64,000 nucleotides of DNA from CAYRGS01 sp964423875. Lineage in GTDB: Bacteria; UBA8248; JACPRG01; G963555815. Position 1 is the stretch's first letter. The number at the start of each line of letters is the position of its first letter. Location: NCBI GenBank assembly GCA_964423875.1, contig CAYRGS010000005.1:1-64000 (forward strand), in the 5' to 3' direction. Shown piece by piece: positions 34,234 through 43,028 of this stretch. The position numbers and the translations under genes were made by a program. Under the pieces are notes generated by a model. That model had not been told where the DNA came from, did not search any database, and worked only from the letters and a program-made list of their open reading frames with translations.

Positions 34234-35749
34234 TCATGTGTATGCGTCCTTTGTATCCTCATAAGCCACACCCGGGCTTCGCGAAGGCTGTTTTTCGGCC
34301 TCGGGAGCTTGACTAGGAAGCCCAACTTCTGGTGCTTCACCCACCGGAATCGACAACCCGTAGGCAATGGCAAACCGGTGAAATTCCTTTGGGGGGATCT
34401 TATTAAGTGTCAGGTCAAGGGAGCTTGGAACGGGTACTTCAGATAACTCGAAGCGGGGAATGTGATGATTATTTAACTGGCGATCTAAATAAGTCGAAAC
34501 TATCGAATCTTTATAGTATGGTGAATGCATACCTCCACCCCCGATGAAAATAGGAAGTGTTATCCCATCTCGTTTTGATATTCCTCCGAATTCTCCCTGC
34601 GTACCTACCGGAAACCGATTGTCGCTACCGAGCCAATCTCTACGAATATCGCTTCGTTTTGCCTCCAGTACCACATGCGAAACGAGAGCTCGTATTTCTT
34701 GAGTCTTTTCGACTAATACATCTATAACGGTGTCAGGAAGAACCTTTTTATCTAAGAGTGCTTGTTCAATTTCAAGGGGGGATTCTGGTTGAATACATTC
34801 GGCAAGGTAACTAACTCCCAAAGTTTTCACACTTCCTGCATAAAAGAGAACTCGGGGGATTCCATCGTCCCGTTTGTAACGAAATGAAACCCCATCCAAC
34901 GTACCAGCTCCGATATCGAAATAGACATAGACGCCCTCACGGGACTCTCGATTTCCAATAAACGACTGAACTGCCGCAGCGATTTCCGCATCTGGCCTGA
35001 AATCAAGGTCATCCAGTTCCGCTGTGTTGGCCCAACTTCTGATTTCGCAATACCTGTCTTTTAGTTGCGACAAAGTTAGGCTCTTTAAGTCATTCATATC
35101 TGCCATCATCCACGCGCCTGAGCACACACTAACAAACCGGTTTAACGTAGGCGAGTCATAATATTGAACGGGAACCCCGACCTTGGCTGACCAAGCAATT
35201 TCATTCCTGCGAAGGTTTTTCTGTTCCTTTACACAAACCCACTTTTTCGCCCTGTTGATGACATGGGCCAAATACAACGCGTTTAAGGCCTCGATCAGAA
35301 GTCCATCGGAACCGCCCGGAACGGGTCTAAACAGCCAGGTTTTTTTTGCTCGGTGGTACGTCCAGATCTGCAAGTCGCATTTTGAGGTAGTCGACTGTCC
35401 TCAAGTTCGGCTCTCTCAAGGATTCCCATTCTTTTGTGGAGAACCCGGCATAGATCCTAGAATCATTCCCTATCTTGATAATCGAGGGAATCAAGGATTC
35501 GGACCAAGTGGTTTTCGAGTTGCCAATATTGACAAGCCCTGACTGTTCAAGGGCCTCATTTCTGTAGGCCACCTTGGTAAACCGGGTCCCAAAATCAATG
35601 CCTAGATTTATTTTAACGAGGGAAGGGCCTAACGCCGGGGATCCGAGGAGGGGGGCAGCGCGAAGAGCTTGTTCGGGCGAGATAGGAGTCTTCCCTTCTC
35701 TATCTCTCGATCGAAATTGCTCAATAATGCGGCGATATCTTTTGAACAT
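34234..35749 (-). CDS. Hsp70/actin-fold ATPase, frameshifted in an A8 run
   Basis: Read in two frames it gives one protein of about 500 aa. Frame 1 starts at ATG 35749 (MFKRYRRIIEQ) with the phosphate-1 loop INLGIDFGTRFTKVAYRN (D52) and runs to DYLKMRLADLDVPPSKK; there an A8 run (plus-strand T8, 35340-35347) shifts it to an early stop at 35327. Frame 2 continues TWLFRPVPGGSDGLLIEALN to 34234, with phosphate-2 YFDIGAGTLDGVSF and the adenosine motif IFIGGGGMHSPYY. All three Hsp70-type ATPase motifs are thus present, but there is no classical DnaK peptide-binding domain. It begins 13 bases after the SNF2 helicase stop, in the same low-GC island. Slippage, true frameshift or sequencing error are all possible. 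Confidence 0.7.
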
Positions 35750-35762
35750 TTTTCAGCCCCCT

Positions 35763-38700
35763 TCAGTCCTCGACGACAATGAACCCTGCCGCAAGCGTGG
35801 TCAAAGACGGATCGGTAGAGCGCTTTCCCTCAATTAGCTTGAGTTTGTATTGCAATTCGCTCTCGACCTTTCGAAGAAGACCTTGGGTGGGTGGAATCAT
35901 GCGGAGATTCCCTTCGGCTTCGAATTTCTGAATCCTTTCCCTTAGCTCTTTTTGCCGCCGCTCGAAGTATTTTCGGGCGCTTTGTTCCTGAAGGTCGCAT
36001 CGGCTCGAATTCTCCGCCTCAAAGTTGAGCATGTACTCATTGAACTGACGACTGAGCTCCTCTTCACAATGCTCGACATTCTTAAGAACACGTCCGAAAT
36101 CGTTCACCCGATTCATCGCGTTCGGCTGAGAGTTTCCCTCTAACGCAGCAGTTCCAACGAGCCCTTCGGAAACATCGATCGAAAGAAGGTGGCCATCCTT
36201 TACGCTTGCAGCTTGATAAACGATGCGAATGTCTGACCTCATCCCCCGAAAACTCCAGCGGTGGACAGCATAAGCAAAAAGCCCTCGCTCGACATTGGTT
36301 TTGTCTCGATCTAGGCGAATCGCCGATGCTGCGTGGAAACGTGTCTCATCTTGTTCAAAACTGGAGCGGATCCATTTGACAAGCGGGTGTGTTGGTTCGA
36401 TGATTTCGACACTTCTTCCGGCTTCCGCCAACTTCCTGGGATCAAAAAGACATCTCACATGGCCTTGGCTATAGTGAAGCCGGGTGGGCGTGCTCGTTTG
36501 ACTCTGGTTGATGAATAATCTGAGGTCGACCTGCGCGGAATCGGTTAACTCGATGTCGTAGGTGAAGGGCAGCTCCTTGTGGCGATCAACGCTAGTCCCA
36601 GGGTAGTTGCTGAGAAGAAATTCCCTAACTAGGGAAATTAGTTCCTCCGGACGGAGCCACCTGCCTTTCGCCCGACTGTCACGAATCGAGTCCAGAATGT
36701 AATCGGAAAATGCAAGAAGATTGATGGCCTCCTGCTCCAACGTGTCTTGATGCTTCCTTCTATTCAAGATCGCCATCGTATTGTCGTCCGCCCTGACTTC
36801 TCTTTCCTCGTCAGTTAGAGCTGGATTTAGTAAGTCCTCAATCATCTGCTCGGTCATCTCCCCTAGAATGTCTTCCAAATCCCCAATGCTCTCCTCAAAC
36901 ACTCGGATTCGGTCATAGAGCCGCATCAGGATCCGATCATCGATTGTGTCATCGAGCACTAGATTGACGATCGAAATTCTGTCTGCTTTTTGACCAAGGC
37001 GATCCAGCCTTCCGATTCGCTGTTCGACCTTCATCGGGTTCCAAGGAAGATCATAATTCACAATAAAGCGACAGAACTGAAGGTCAATCCCTTCGCTTCC
37101 CACTTCAGAGGAAAGGAGAACCATCGGGCCAGTCGACGAACGAAAGTCGTCAAGTACATCCCATTTGGCATCTCCCATATTCCCCATGATTAAACAAGTT
37201 TTAATTCCCTCCATTTCCAGCCTTCTCTGGAGGTACGATAGTGTGCCTCGGAAGTATGCGAATAGAACAAATTTCTCCTTGGGATTCTTCCTGAATTCTT
37301 TTCTGAAGAAGTCCCGCAATTCATCGAACTTGGAGTCATTCTTCTCAAGCTCGCTGAGGTTCACCAGACCGGCAGCGGAAACCAGATCAAAGAGATCCTG
37401 GTCATTGTCTGAATTCCTCTCTTCTCCCCCCGTTGGATGGGATATTCCGAAGTCTTCCCATAGCAACTCCTCGATAAAGCCCTTATCCCGCCAAGCTTCG
37501 AGGGCGGCCACCATGCAACTGGCCATCTGACGCTGCCTCATAATTAGGGTGAAGACAGAAACGCCTTGCGCATGCAATGCCTGTTCTTTGATTCGATTAC
37601 TGACCAACTCGTATAGGCGTCCTTCAAGCTCATTGAAATGGACATTGAGGGTTTGGGGGGATCGTTCAACGCGGTTTTCCAGGACATCGCGCTTCCGGCT
37701 CCGGCTCATGTGTTGGTCTAAGAGAGAGCAAGATTCGATCATTCGTCCAATATTCACTCGAGCAGTCAGGTCTAGAGCAACGCTTGTGTCGAGCAGTTCT
37801 GAGACGTGTTTTAATGTCCTATGATTCTTGAGGTATGGGGAACGAAGGGCCTCATCAACAAAGTCCTTAGCGGGGCCGATATTCGGTGGGTTCCGCCAAA
37901 TGTGACGCAGAGCGTTCACAACAGGTTTGTTCGTAGTCAGGATGTCGTCGAACAGAGATTCGTTAAAGAAGTTGTCGGGGTCGAGTAAGCGCATCAGTTG
38001 ATAAAGGTTTGAACTGTGAATTTGAATCGGCGTCGCTGTCAGGAGCAATAGATGACGCGCCGCATCTCGTAGTAATCCCCCCATGCGATTGTTTGCCGTG
38101 GACGGGTTTCGGAGGTTGTGTGCCTCATCGATCACCACCAAGTCGAGAACGCCACTTTCTGGTGTTGCAGTATTCGAATCCAGAAGACGCGCCAACCGAG
38201 CCTGGGGGCTGGTAATGCTTTCCTTCTCAAATTCAGCCGGAGGGCGCAGCCCTTCGAGACTGGCAATGTACACAAACGTATGGGGTGTCTCCCTTTGAAC
38301 ATAGCCCGTCAGATGTTCCAAAAGGGTGGCCGCATTTACAATCTCTGCTGTAATGTTGAATTTGTTTAAGAGGTCGTCCTTCCACTTTTCCCGCAGCATA
38401 CTTGGGCACACGACCAGAAAGCGCCGCGCGTCCTCTCGAGCTTGTAATTCTTTCCATATGTAAATGGCTTCAATGGTCTTGCCGAGGCCGACCTCATCGG
38501 CAATCAGAAGACGGCCTATTGACGATTCAATGAATCTGAGTACCGGCTTGAATTGGTGCGGGTAGAAATCCGTATTGCTTGTCTCCATGCTGTAGAGCAC
38601 ATTGGTGAGCTCTCCCTTTATCTTCTCGAACCCTAGAAGACGTTGAAGGTCTACAGGTCCGCCAAAGCGACCGGCTCTTGTAAGGTCTAAAGGGCTTTCA

Positions 38701-38918
38701 TCCAATCCGCATGGCTCAAGGAGTTCAAAATCTTTGTATTGTCTATCGTTGGGTCCGAACCCTACCTCGACCAAGAGCCTTGAGCCCGCGTTCCTCGTTC
38801 TCCCTGTCGTGATTCCGACCCGGCCTGGATTAGCTTGCAGGCGTACCTGCTGCCCGGGGAGCGTGGGGTCCCACCCAGGAAGAGGGCTACCTAATTTAAA
38901 CGCATCAGGCCGACTCAC
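35763..38918 (-). CDS. RapA/SNF2-family DEAH helicase, DrmD-like
   Basis: 1051 aa from GTG 38918. Motif I LLIADEVGLGKTIEA (141-148 core), motif II VVIDEAHNLRN (DEAH 264-267), motif III LLLTATPIQ (294-297), motif V SSEVGSEGIDLQ (603-614), motif VI VEQRIGRLDRLGQ (633-643): a complete two-RecA SNF2/RapA-type motor. An N-terminal domain of about 110 residues (RVGITTGRTRNAGSRLLVEV) resembles the upstream barrel of defence-associated SNF2 proteins; the C-terminal third has long charged helices (EEELSRQFNEYMLNFEAENS). Such helicases occur in DISARM (DrmD) and other anti-phage loci, but no DISARM partner gene is present. Low GC (45% at 37801-37860) and the Hsp70-like partner suggest a transferred two-gene module. 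Confidence 0.85.
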   Translation of the reverse strand: MSRPDAFKLGSPLPGWDPTLPGQQVRLQANPGRVGITTGRTRNAGSRLLVEVGFGPNDRQYKDFELLEPCGLDESPLDLTRAGRFGGPVDLQRLLGFEKIKGELTNVLYSMETSNTDFYPHQFKPVLRFIESSIGRLLIADEVGLGKTIEAIYIWKELQAREDARRFLVVCPSMLREKWKDDLLNKFNITAEIVNAATLLEHLTGYVQRETPHTFVYIASLEGLRPPAEFEKESITSPQARLARLLDSNTATPESGVLDLVVIDEAHNLRNPSTANNRMGGLLRDAARHLLLLTATPIQIHSSNLYQLMRLLDPDNFFNESLFDDILTTNKPVVNALRHIWRNPPNIGPAKDFVDEALRSPYLKNHRTLKHVSELLDTSVALDLTARVNIGRMIESCSLLDQHMSRSRKRDVLENRVERSPQTLNVHFNELEGRLYELVSNRIKEQALHAQGVSVFTLIMRQRQMASCMVAALEAWRDKGFIEELLWEDFGISHPTGGEERNSDNDQDLFDLVSAAGLVNLSELEKNDSKFDELRDFFRKEFRKNPKEKFVLFAYFRGTLSYLQRRLEMEGIKTCLIMGNMGDAKWDVLDDFRSSTGPMVLLSSEVGSEGIDLQFCRFIVNYDLPWNPMKVEQRIGRLDRLGQKADRISIVNLVLDDTIDDRILMRLYDRIRVFEESIGDLEDILGEMTEQMIEDLLNPALTDEEREVRADDNTMAILNRRKHQDTLEQEAINLLAFSDYILDSIRDSRAKGRWLRPEELISLVREFLLSNYPGTSVDRHKELPFTYDIELTDSAQVDLRLFINQSQTSTPTRLHYSQGHVRCLFDPRKLAEAGRSVEIIEPTHPLVKWIRSSFEQDETRFHAASAIRLDRDKTNVERGLFAYAVHRWSFRGMRSDIRIVYQAASVKDGHLLSIDVSEGLVGTAALEGNSQPNAMNRVNDFGRVLKNVEHCEEELSRQFNEYMLNFEAENSSRCDLQEQSARKYFERRQKELRERIQKFEAEGNLRMIPPTQGLLRKVESELQYKLKLIEGKRSTDPSLTTLAAGFIVVED

Positions 38919-39109
38919 GAAATTCCCCCGCGTGAATGAATACGATAGCAGTCAAAAGTCAAATAATTCCTGAACCAATGTCGACATTATCTGTATCCGG
39001 GAGTATGCCGCGATAAGGGTCTGTCGTCAAATTCCGGATGATTGACCCATTCTTCGGGGGTGTTTGTCGCAGTTGACGGGGTCAGGTCTTGAATTATCAG
39101 GTTCGGTGT

Positions 39110-39129
39110 AAATGGGGCAGACCCCATTT
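39110..39129. repeat. REP-like palindrome AAATGGGG-CAGA-CCCCATTT
   Basis: Perfect 8-bp arms, preceded by ggggtcaggtcttgaattat (39079-39098), wording typical of sequences around REP-associated (Y1/IS200-like) transposase genes. No transposase is present. Confidence 0.5.
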
Positions 39130-39216
39130 TGTGTTCCGACGACTCCACTCAAAGCCGATGAGGCTCCCACGTTGAACTTCAGGGGATGGCCGGTATCTCC
39201 CCAGATTTCCGCCGGG

Positions 39217-39250
39217 TTCCTTCAAACCCCTTAATTCTACTTGATTTCCG
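39217..39250. repeat. Direct repeat, left copy, flanking the DUF2459 gene
   Basis: TTCCTTCAAACCCCTTAATT followed by C-TA-CTTGATTTCCG. The right copy at 40079-40112 is identical except for two bases (TA to CG), 32 of 34 matching, in the same orientation. Confidence 0.7.
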
Positions 39251-39370
39251 CTCACCGGGTTCCCATACTAAATCAATTCTGAAAACTTAACCCCATCCCC
39301 CACATAGAGTCGGACGCTGCCTATGGCGCGTGGAATCTCCTTCCCCAGCCGCCGCAAGGTGGAGACGAGT

Positions 39371-40045
39371 GTGTCGGACGATGCGCCGGCGCGCCGCGCA
39401 GGCGCCTGGCTCCTCCTGGCCCTGGTGGTTGGCGCGTGTTCCGCCGAGCGGGCCGGTCCGCTCCGTTCGGAAATCGACCGCCTCCCTTCCACCGCCGAAA
39501 GACACACCATCTTCGTCACCTCAAACGGCTGGCACAGCAGCATCGTCCTCGCCCGGGCCGACCTGCCCCCGGGCCGCATTCCCGAGGGCGCCGACTTTCC
39601 AAAAGCCCGATTCTTGGAGTTCGGCTGGGGCGATGCCGAGTACTATCCGGCAAAGAATGTGACCCTCGGCATGACACTCCGCGCAGCGGTCGTGCCGACG
39701 CCGTCCGTCGTTCACGTCGCCGGCTTGGCCGTCGCCCCGGCGCGGCGCTATCCCAGCGCCGAGGTCGTTCCACTTGCGCTTGATGCCAAGAGGCTGGGCC
39801 GTCTCGTCGATTTCATCGATGCCACCTTCGAACGTCGTGGCCGGGCGCGGGCGACCGCAACCGGGCCGGGGCTTTACCCGGACAGCCGGTTCTATCCCGC
39901 CACAGGCCAATTCCACCTTCTCAATACGTGTAACACATGGACTGCGCGTGGCTTGGTGGCCGCGGGTTTCGACGTAGCCGAACCGGGCATGGCAAGGGCC
40001 GAGGCTCTGATGCGTCAGGTGCGCCTTCACAGCAAGCGCCGGTGA
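39371..40045 (+). CDS. TIGR02117/DUF2459 family lipoprotein
   Basis: 224 aa from GTG 39371 (GGAG 6 bases upstream). This start gives a short lipoprotein signal, AGAWLLLALVVGACSAE with the lipobox cysteine; an ATG at 39323 would bury it. Family signature: HTIFVTSNGWHSSIVLARAD, FPKARFLEFGWGDAEYYP, then PATGQFHLLNTCNTWTARGL with conserved Cys/Asn near the C-terminus. Function unknown (originally noted near urease regions); the Cys-His pattern hints at a papain-like fold. The gene stands alone between two near-identical 34-bp direct repeats. Confidence 0.82.
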   Translation: MSDDAPARRAGAWLLLALVVGACSAERAGPLRSEIDRLPSTAERHTIFVTSNGWHSSIVLARADLPPGRIPEGADFPKARFLEFGWGDAEYYPAKNVTLGMTLRAAVVPTPSVVHVAGLAVAPARRYPSAEVVPLALDAKRLGRLVDFIDATFERRGRARATATGPGLYPDSRFYPATGQFHLLNTCNTWTARGLVAAGFDVAEPGMARAEALMRQVRLHSKRR

Positions 40046-40078
40046 AGCCGGCCCCCTCCCCTCCCAGTTCTTGCCCAA

Positions 40079-40112
40079 TTCCTTCAAACCCCTTAATTCC
40101 GCTTGATTTCCG
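40079..40112. repeat. Direct repeat, right copy, flanking the DUF2459 gene
   Basis: Same 34-bp word as 39217-39250 (32/34). The two copies enclose about 830 bases holding just one gene. Confidence 0.7.
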
Positions 40113-40145
40113 TCTCCTCGCACACCATAGTTTTCGAAATAAGAA

Positions 40146-40238
40146 CGAAAGATAAGGCGATCCACAGATTACGCAGATTACACAGGTTGAAAAAGGCTAA
40201 GAACCGAAAGACGAGGCGATCCACAGATTATGCAGATT
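40146..40238. repeat. Two direct copies of cgaaag-n4-ggcgatccacagattaygcagatt
   Basis: 40146-40179 and 40205-40238 match at 31 of 34 bases, 59 bases apart. A related reversed word (aatctgcgtaatccccgc) lies at about 40338. The 353-base stretch 40046-40398 holds only these repeats and the 40079 direct repeat; I see no gene. Confidence 0.6.
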
Positions 40239-40398
40239 GAGGCGGGCAAAAATCAGGGGCGCGAGGCGAGATTCCTCGTTGGGGCAAGCCCTCTGTCGGA
40301 AGGACAACCAGAGGTGTCAATCATGTTGTTTCCGGAATCTGCGTAATCCCCGCCTGCGCGGGGACGGCGTCTGTGGAATCGGAAAGGTTTTCGATGCG

Positions 40399-40803
40399 CT
40401 AGAGAAAGACCCACCTCAACAGCGAGCGGCGACGGATTTCGATCTCGTAAAGCCCCGGTCCGAGCTTTGGGACGACCCCGCCCCCGGGGTCCGCTGAATC
40501 GCTCCCGACGCGGATGGGATTTAAATTTTTCTCTCCCACCCGGAGGAGGATGCGGCCCGTGACGCGCTTCCTTCCCTCCACGCTGAACGCGCCCGGGCGG
40601 TGGGTCCAGGTCTCGCCCGGCGCCGTAGACGCGGGCAGACCCGCTCCCTGGGCAGAGAAGCGGGAGGCGGTGAGGACGAATCGGCTGCCCCCGATTGTCC
40701 GCAGGCGGTCGGTGATGAACCCCCCTTCAACGGAGTGGTGGGCTTTGACCTCGATCAGCGTGCCGGGCGGGGTATGGCGCGCGAAGAGGGTTTGGCGGGT
40801 CAT
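40399..40803 (-). CDS. Uncharacterised 134-aa protein coupled to the TAXI gene
   Basis: Its ATG shares one base with the TAA of the TAXI gene (TAATG), so it is translated by coupling. The protein is predicted soluble and rich in beta-type segments (GTLIEVKAHHSVEGGFITDR, GSRFVLTASRFSAQ, GPGLYEIEIRRRSLLRWVFL) with no signal peptide, cysteines or known catalytic motif that I recognise. Base use is like its neighbours. Function unknown. Confidence 0.55.
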   Translation of the reverse strand: MTRQTLFARHTPPGTLIEVKAHHSVEGGFITDRLRTIGGSRFVLTASRFSAQGAGLPASTAPGETWTHRPGAFSVEGRKRVTGRILLRVGEKNLNPIRVGSDSADPGGGVVPKLGPGLYEIEIRRRSLLRWVFL

Positions 40804-41783
40804 TATTTGACCATCCCTTTTTCCCTGTAATACCGCTCGGCGCCGGGATGGGGGGGGATGCCGTTGCCCTGAAGGGCCGTCCCGAGGGTCACCTCGCGCC
40901 CCTTGGTGTGGGCCTCAGCAAGGACCGATGCCGCCGAAGGCCTGCCGCCGGCGGACTCCCACAGGGCCTTCGTCATCCGGTACACCAGGTCCGCGGGGAC
41001 GCCCGCTTCGACCACCCACTGGGCCAGGGCGGTGACGGTCTCTACATCGTTGTCCACGCCCCGGTACGTTCCGCCCGGGATGACGGCGGGGACGTAGTAG
41101 GGCGCCAATTTGAGGAGGGCGGCGCGGCCCTCGCCGGTGACGGGCAGGATCTTGATGCCCGCCTGGGCCGAGAGCTCGAGGATGCTCGCGGTCGGGATTC
41201 CGGCGGAGACAAAGGCGGCGTCCGTCTGGCGGTCCTTGAGCCGCTGGACTGCCTCGGCGAATCCCAGGTAGTCCACCTTGAGATCGGAGAACTTCAGGCC
41301 GTGGGCCTGGAGGACAAGCCGGGCATCGACGGCCGTGCCGCTTCCCGGCGCGCCCACGATAACGCGCTTGCCGCGTAAATCGGCAATCTTCCGTATCCCG
41401 GACGCCCGGGCGGCCACGACCTGGATGGCTTCGGGGTAGAGGGACGCGATGGCGCGCAGGTTCTGGATGGGCCGCTTGCCCTCGAACAGGCCGGTTCCCG
41501 TGTAGGCCCAGGTCGCGACGTTGTTCTGGACAAAGGCCGACTCGATGGACCGGCGGGCGATGAGGTTGGAGTTGGCGACTGAGGCGTTTCCCGTCTGCGC
41601 GGTAACGACCAGGCCGGCGATGCGCTCGGAGAGCGCGGCGGCCAGCGCGCCGCCCAGGGGATAATACGTCCCGCCGATCCCACCGGTTGCGATGACGAAA
41701 TAGCGCTTTTTCGCGGCCGTGGCCGGGAACGTCAGGATCGACAGGATCGCAACAAGCGCCGCCCAGTGGATGTGTTTTCTCAT
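40803..41783 (-). CDS. TAXI family TRAP transporter solute-binding subunit
   Basis: 326 aa with a signal peptide (HWAALVAILSILTFPATA, cut before AKKRYF). Family hallmarks: FVIATGGIGGTYYPLGGALA, QTGNASVANSNLIARRSIES, GKRVIVGAPGSGTAVDARLV, DYLGFAEAVQRLKDRQTDAA, FVSAGIPTASILELS. TAXI proteins bind carboxylated or amino-acid-like solutes for TRAP permeases in the inner membrane. No DctQ/DctM genes are next to it, so the permease is elsewhere. It is translationally coupled to the 134-aa gene. Confidence 0.92.
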   Translation of the reverse strand: MRKHIHWAALVAILSILTFPATAAKKRYFVIATGGIGGTYYPLGGALAAALSERIAGLVVTAQTGNASVANSNLIARRSIESAFVQNNVATWAYTGTGLFEGKRPIQNLRAIASLYPEAIQVVAARASGIRKIADLRGKRVIVGAPGSGTAVDARLVLQAHGLKFSDLKVDYLGFAEAVQRLKDRQTDAAFVSAGIPTASILELSAQAGIKILPVTGEGRAALLKLAPYYVPAVIPGGTYRGVDNDVETVTALAQWVVEAGVPADLVYRMTKALWESAGGRPSAASVLAEAHTKGREVTLGTALQGNGIPPHPGAERYYREKGMVK

Positions 41784-41825
41784 GCCGGATACCTTTTCAG
41801 GAGAAAGATGGGGGGAGGGGGGAAT

Positions 41826-42746
41826 TCAGTCCGACTCAAACCGCTGCTTTCTGCGCCGGTTCACCAGGAGGTGGGCCTGTCGGGTGGGCTCCGGGACGCG
41901 GTACCCCCGGCATGCCCGAAAGGCCCAGTCCGCCGCGGCCTCCGTTTCGATCCGGTGCCCGGGCGAGACGAAGATGGGTTTCACGTCCTTGCGCGTCCTG
42001 AGTGTAACACCGATTCGGGCGCCGGAATCATCCAGGAGGGGTGTGCGGCTCCCGGCTTGTTCCCCGGGTTCTGTTGTGCGGCCGCACAGGCGGGATTTCG
42101 CACACCCCACCGCGGGCCGGTCCAGGAGGAGCCCCATGTGACAGGCCAAGCCGAATCCTCGCGGATGGGCCACTCCCTGTCCGTCGAAGAAGATGAGCTG
42201 CGGGTCGGTGCGCAGGTGCTCGAACGCCCGGAGCAGCAGGGGACCTTCCCGGAAGGAAAGATACCCGGGCACATAGGGGAACTTCAATGAACCGCTGACC
42301 GTCCGGGTTTCGACTACCTCCAACGCCGGCCAGGAAAATACCACGACGCTCGCTACGGCCTGAGAGGAGAAGCGCCAGTAGGAGATGTCGGCCCCTGCGA
42401 TGAACTTCACGGATCGGGGAGAGCCTTTCAAAGAGAGTTTCCCCCGCAGACCCTCCTGGATGGTTTTGGCCTCGGTGATGGACACCCGCCATGGGTGAAG
42501 CTTTCGGGCTTTTAACCGCTGAGCTTGTCCGGGCAATTCTTTTCGTCGCGTTGCGGTTTCAGTGATTTGAATCGTGGTTGCGCCCTTCTGGGTTGGGTTC
42601 GGGTCGATCCCTTCCTCTTCATTGAGGTCGTCCTCTACCAACTGATCGAGAATGTCGTCTCTGGCCGAGCGCCGCAAATCTTTGGGGCCCTGCTTCCGGG
42701 GCGGGATCTCCTGCACTCTCCGCCGCGGGACGAATTTCCGGCTCAT
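41826..42746 (-). CDS. nfi: Endonuclease V with a basic N-terminal extension
   Basis: 306 aa against about 225 in typical endonuclease V. The catalytic core is intact: first Asp in KFIAGADISYWR, FPYVPGYLSFREGPLLLRAF (Glu), LIFFDGQGVAHPRGFGLACH (second Asp), AVGCAKSRLCG, IGVTLRTRKDVKPIFVSPGH and PEPTRQAH. The enzyme nicks DNA or RNA one base beyond deoxyinosine/inosine. The first ~85 residues are lysine/arginine- and acid-rich (RRSARDDILDQLVEDDLNEE), not part of the known fold. The stop lies 42 bases before the TAXI start codon, in the same direction. Confidence 0.9.
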   Translation of the reverse strand: MSRKFVPRRRVQEIPPRKQGPKDLRRSARDDILDQLVEDDLNEEEGIDPNPTQKGATTIQITETATRRKELPGQAQRLKARKLHPWRVSITEAKTIQEGLRGKLSLKGSPRSVKFIAGADISYWRFSSQAVASVVVFSWPALEVVETRTVSGSLKFPYVPGYLSFREGPLLLRAFEHLRTDPQLIFFDGQGVAHPRGFGLACHMGLLLDRPAVGCAKSRLCGRTTEPGEQAGSRTPLLDDSGARIGVTLRTRKDVKPIFVSPGHRIETEAAADWAFRACRGYRVPEPTRQAHLLVNRRRKQRFESD

Positions 42747-42999
42747 TCTTTTAAGCTGCTTGACTTTGTCTTTTCCGCTAACGACTGACGCGCGCTGGTT
42801 AGTCGGGTGAATCGGTTAACCATTCCTTGCGAATCTTTCAGGGGTCTTTGTCAAACCGGACGTCCTTCCGGCTCCCCGGAAGGGGAAAATTCACCCGGAC
42901 ACCCGCCCAAGGTGCTCCAAAACGAAAAGGTTGATCCACGCGCCCATTTTAACCTATTCACCGCCGGTTTCGAATCAGTGGGCGCTTGAGCGGACCGAG

Positions 43000-43028
43000 T
43001 TGTCCAAGGGGCCGGATTTCTCTATACT
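43000..43028 (+). promoter_or_regulatory. Sigma-70 promoter for the RidA operon
   Basis: TTGTCC (43000-43005), 17-base spacer, TATACT (43023-43028), 80 bases before the first ATG. Otherwise the 362-base gap 42747-43108 contains nothing I recognise. Confidence 0.6.

Larger units (their letters stand above)
38919..39370. other. Repeat-bearing intergenic stretch between the island and the DUF2459 gene
   Basis: It contains tandem TTGACT words on the minus strand (rc of 38951-38966) that may serve as helicase -35 boxes, a REP-like block at 39061-39129 and one direct repeat at 39217-39250. No credible coding sequence is seen. Confidence 0.5.

Noticed and set aside
34234..38918. Calling the island a DISARM system
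   Set aside because: Only a DrmD-like helicase is present; no DrmA, DrmB, DrmC or methyltransferase gene lies nearby.
40146..40238. Possible CRISPR array (repeated 34-mers)
   Set aside because: Only two copies, no regular spacers, no cas genes.
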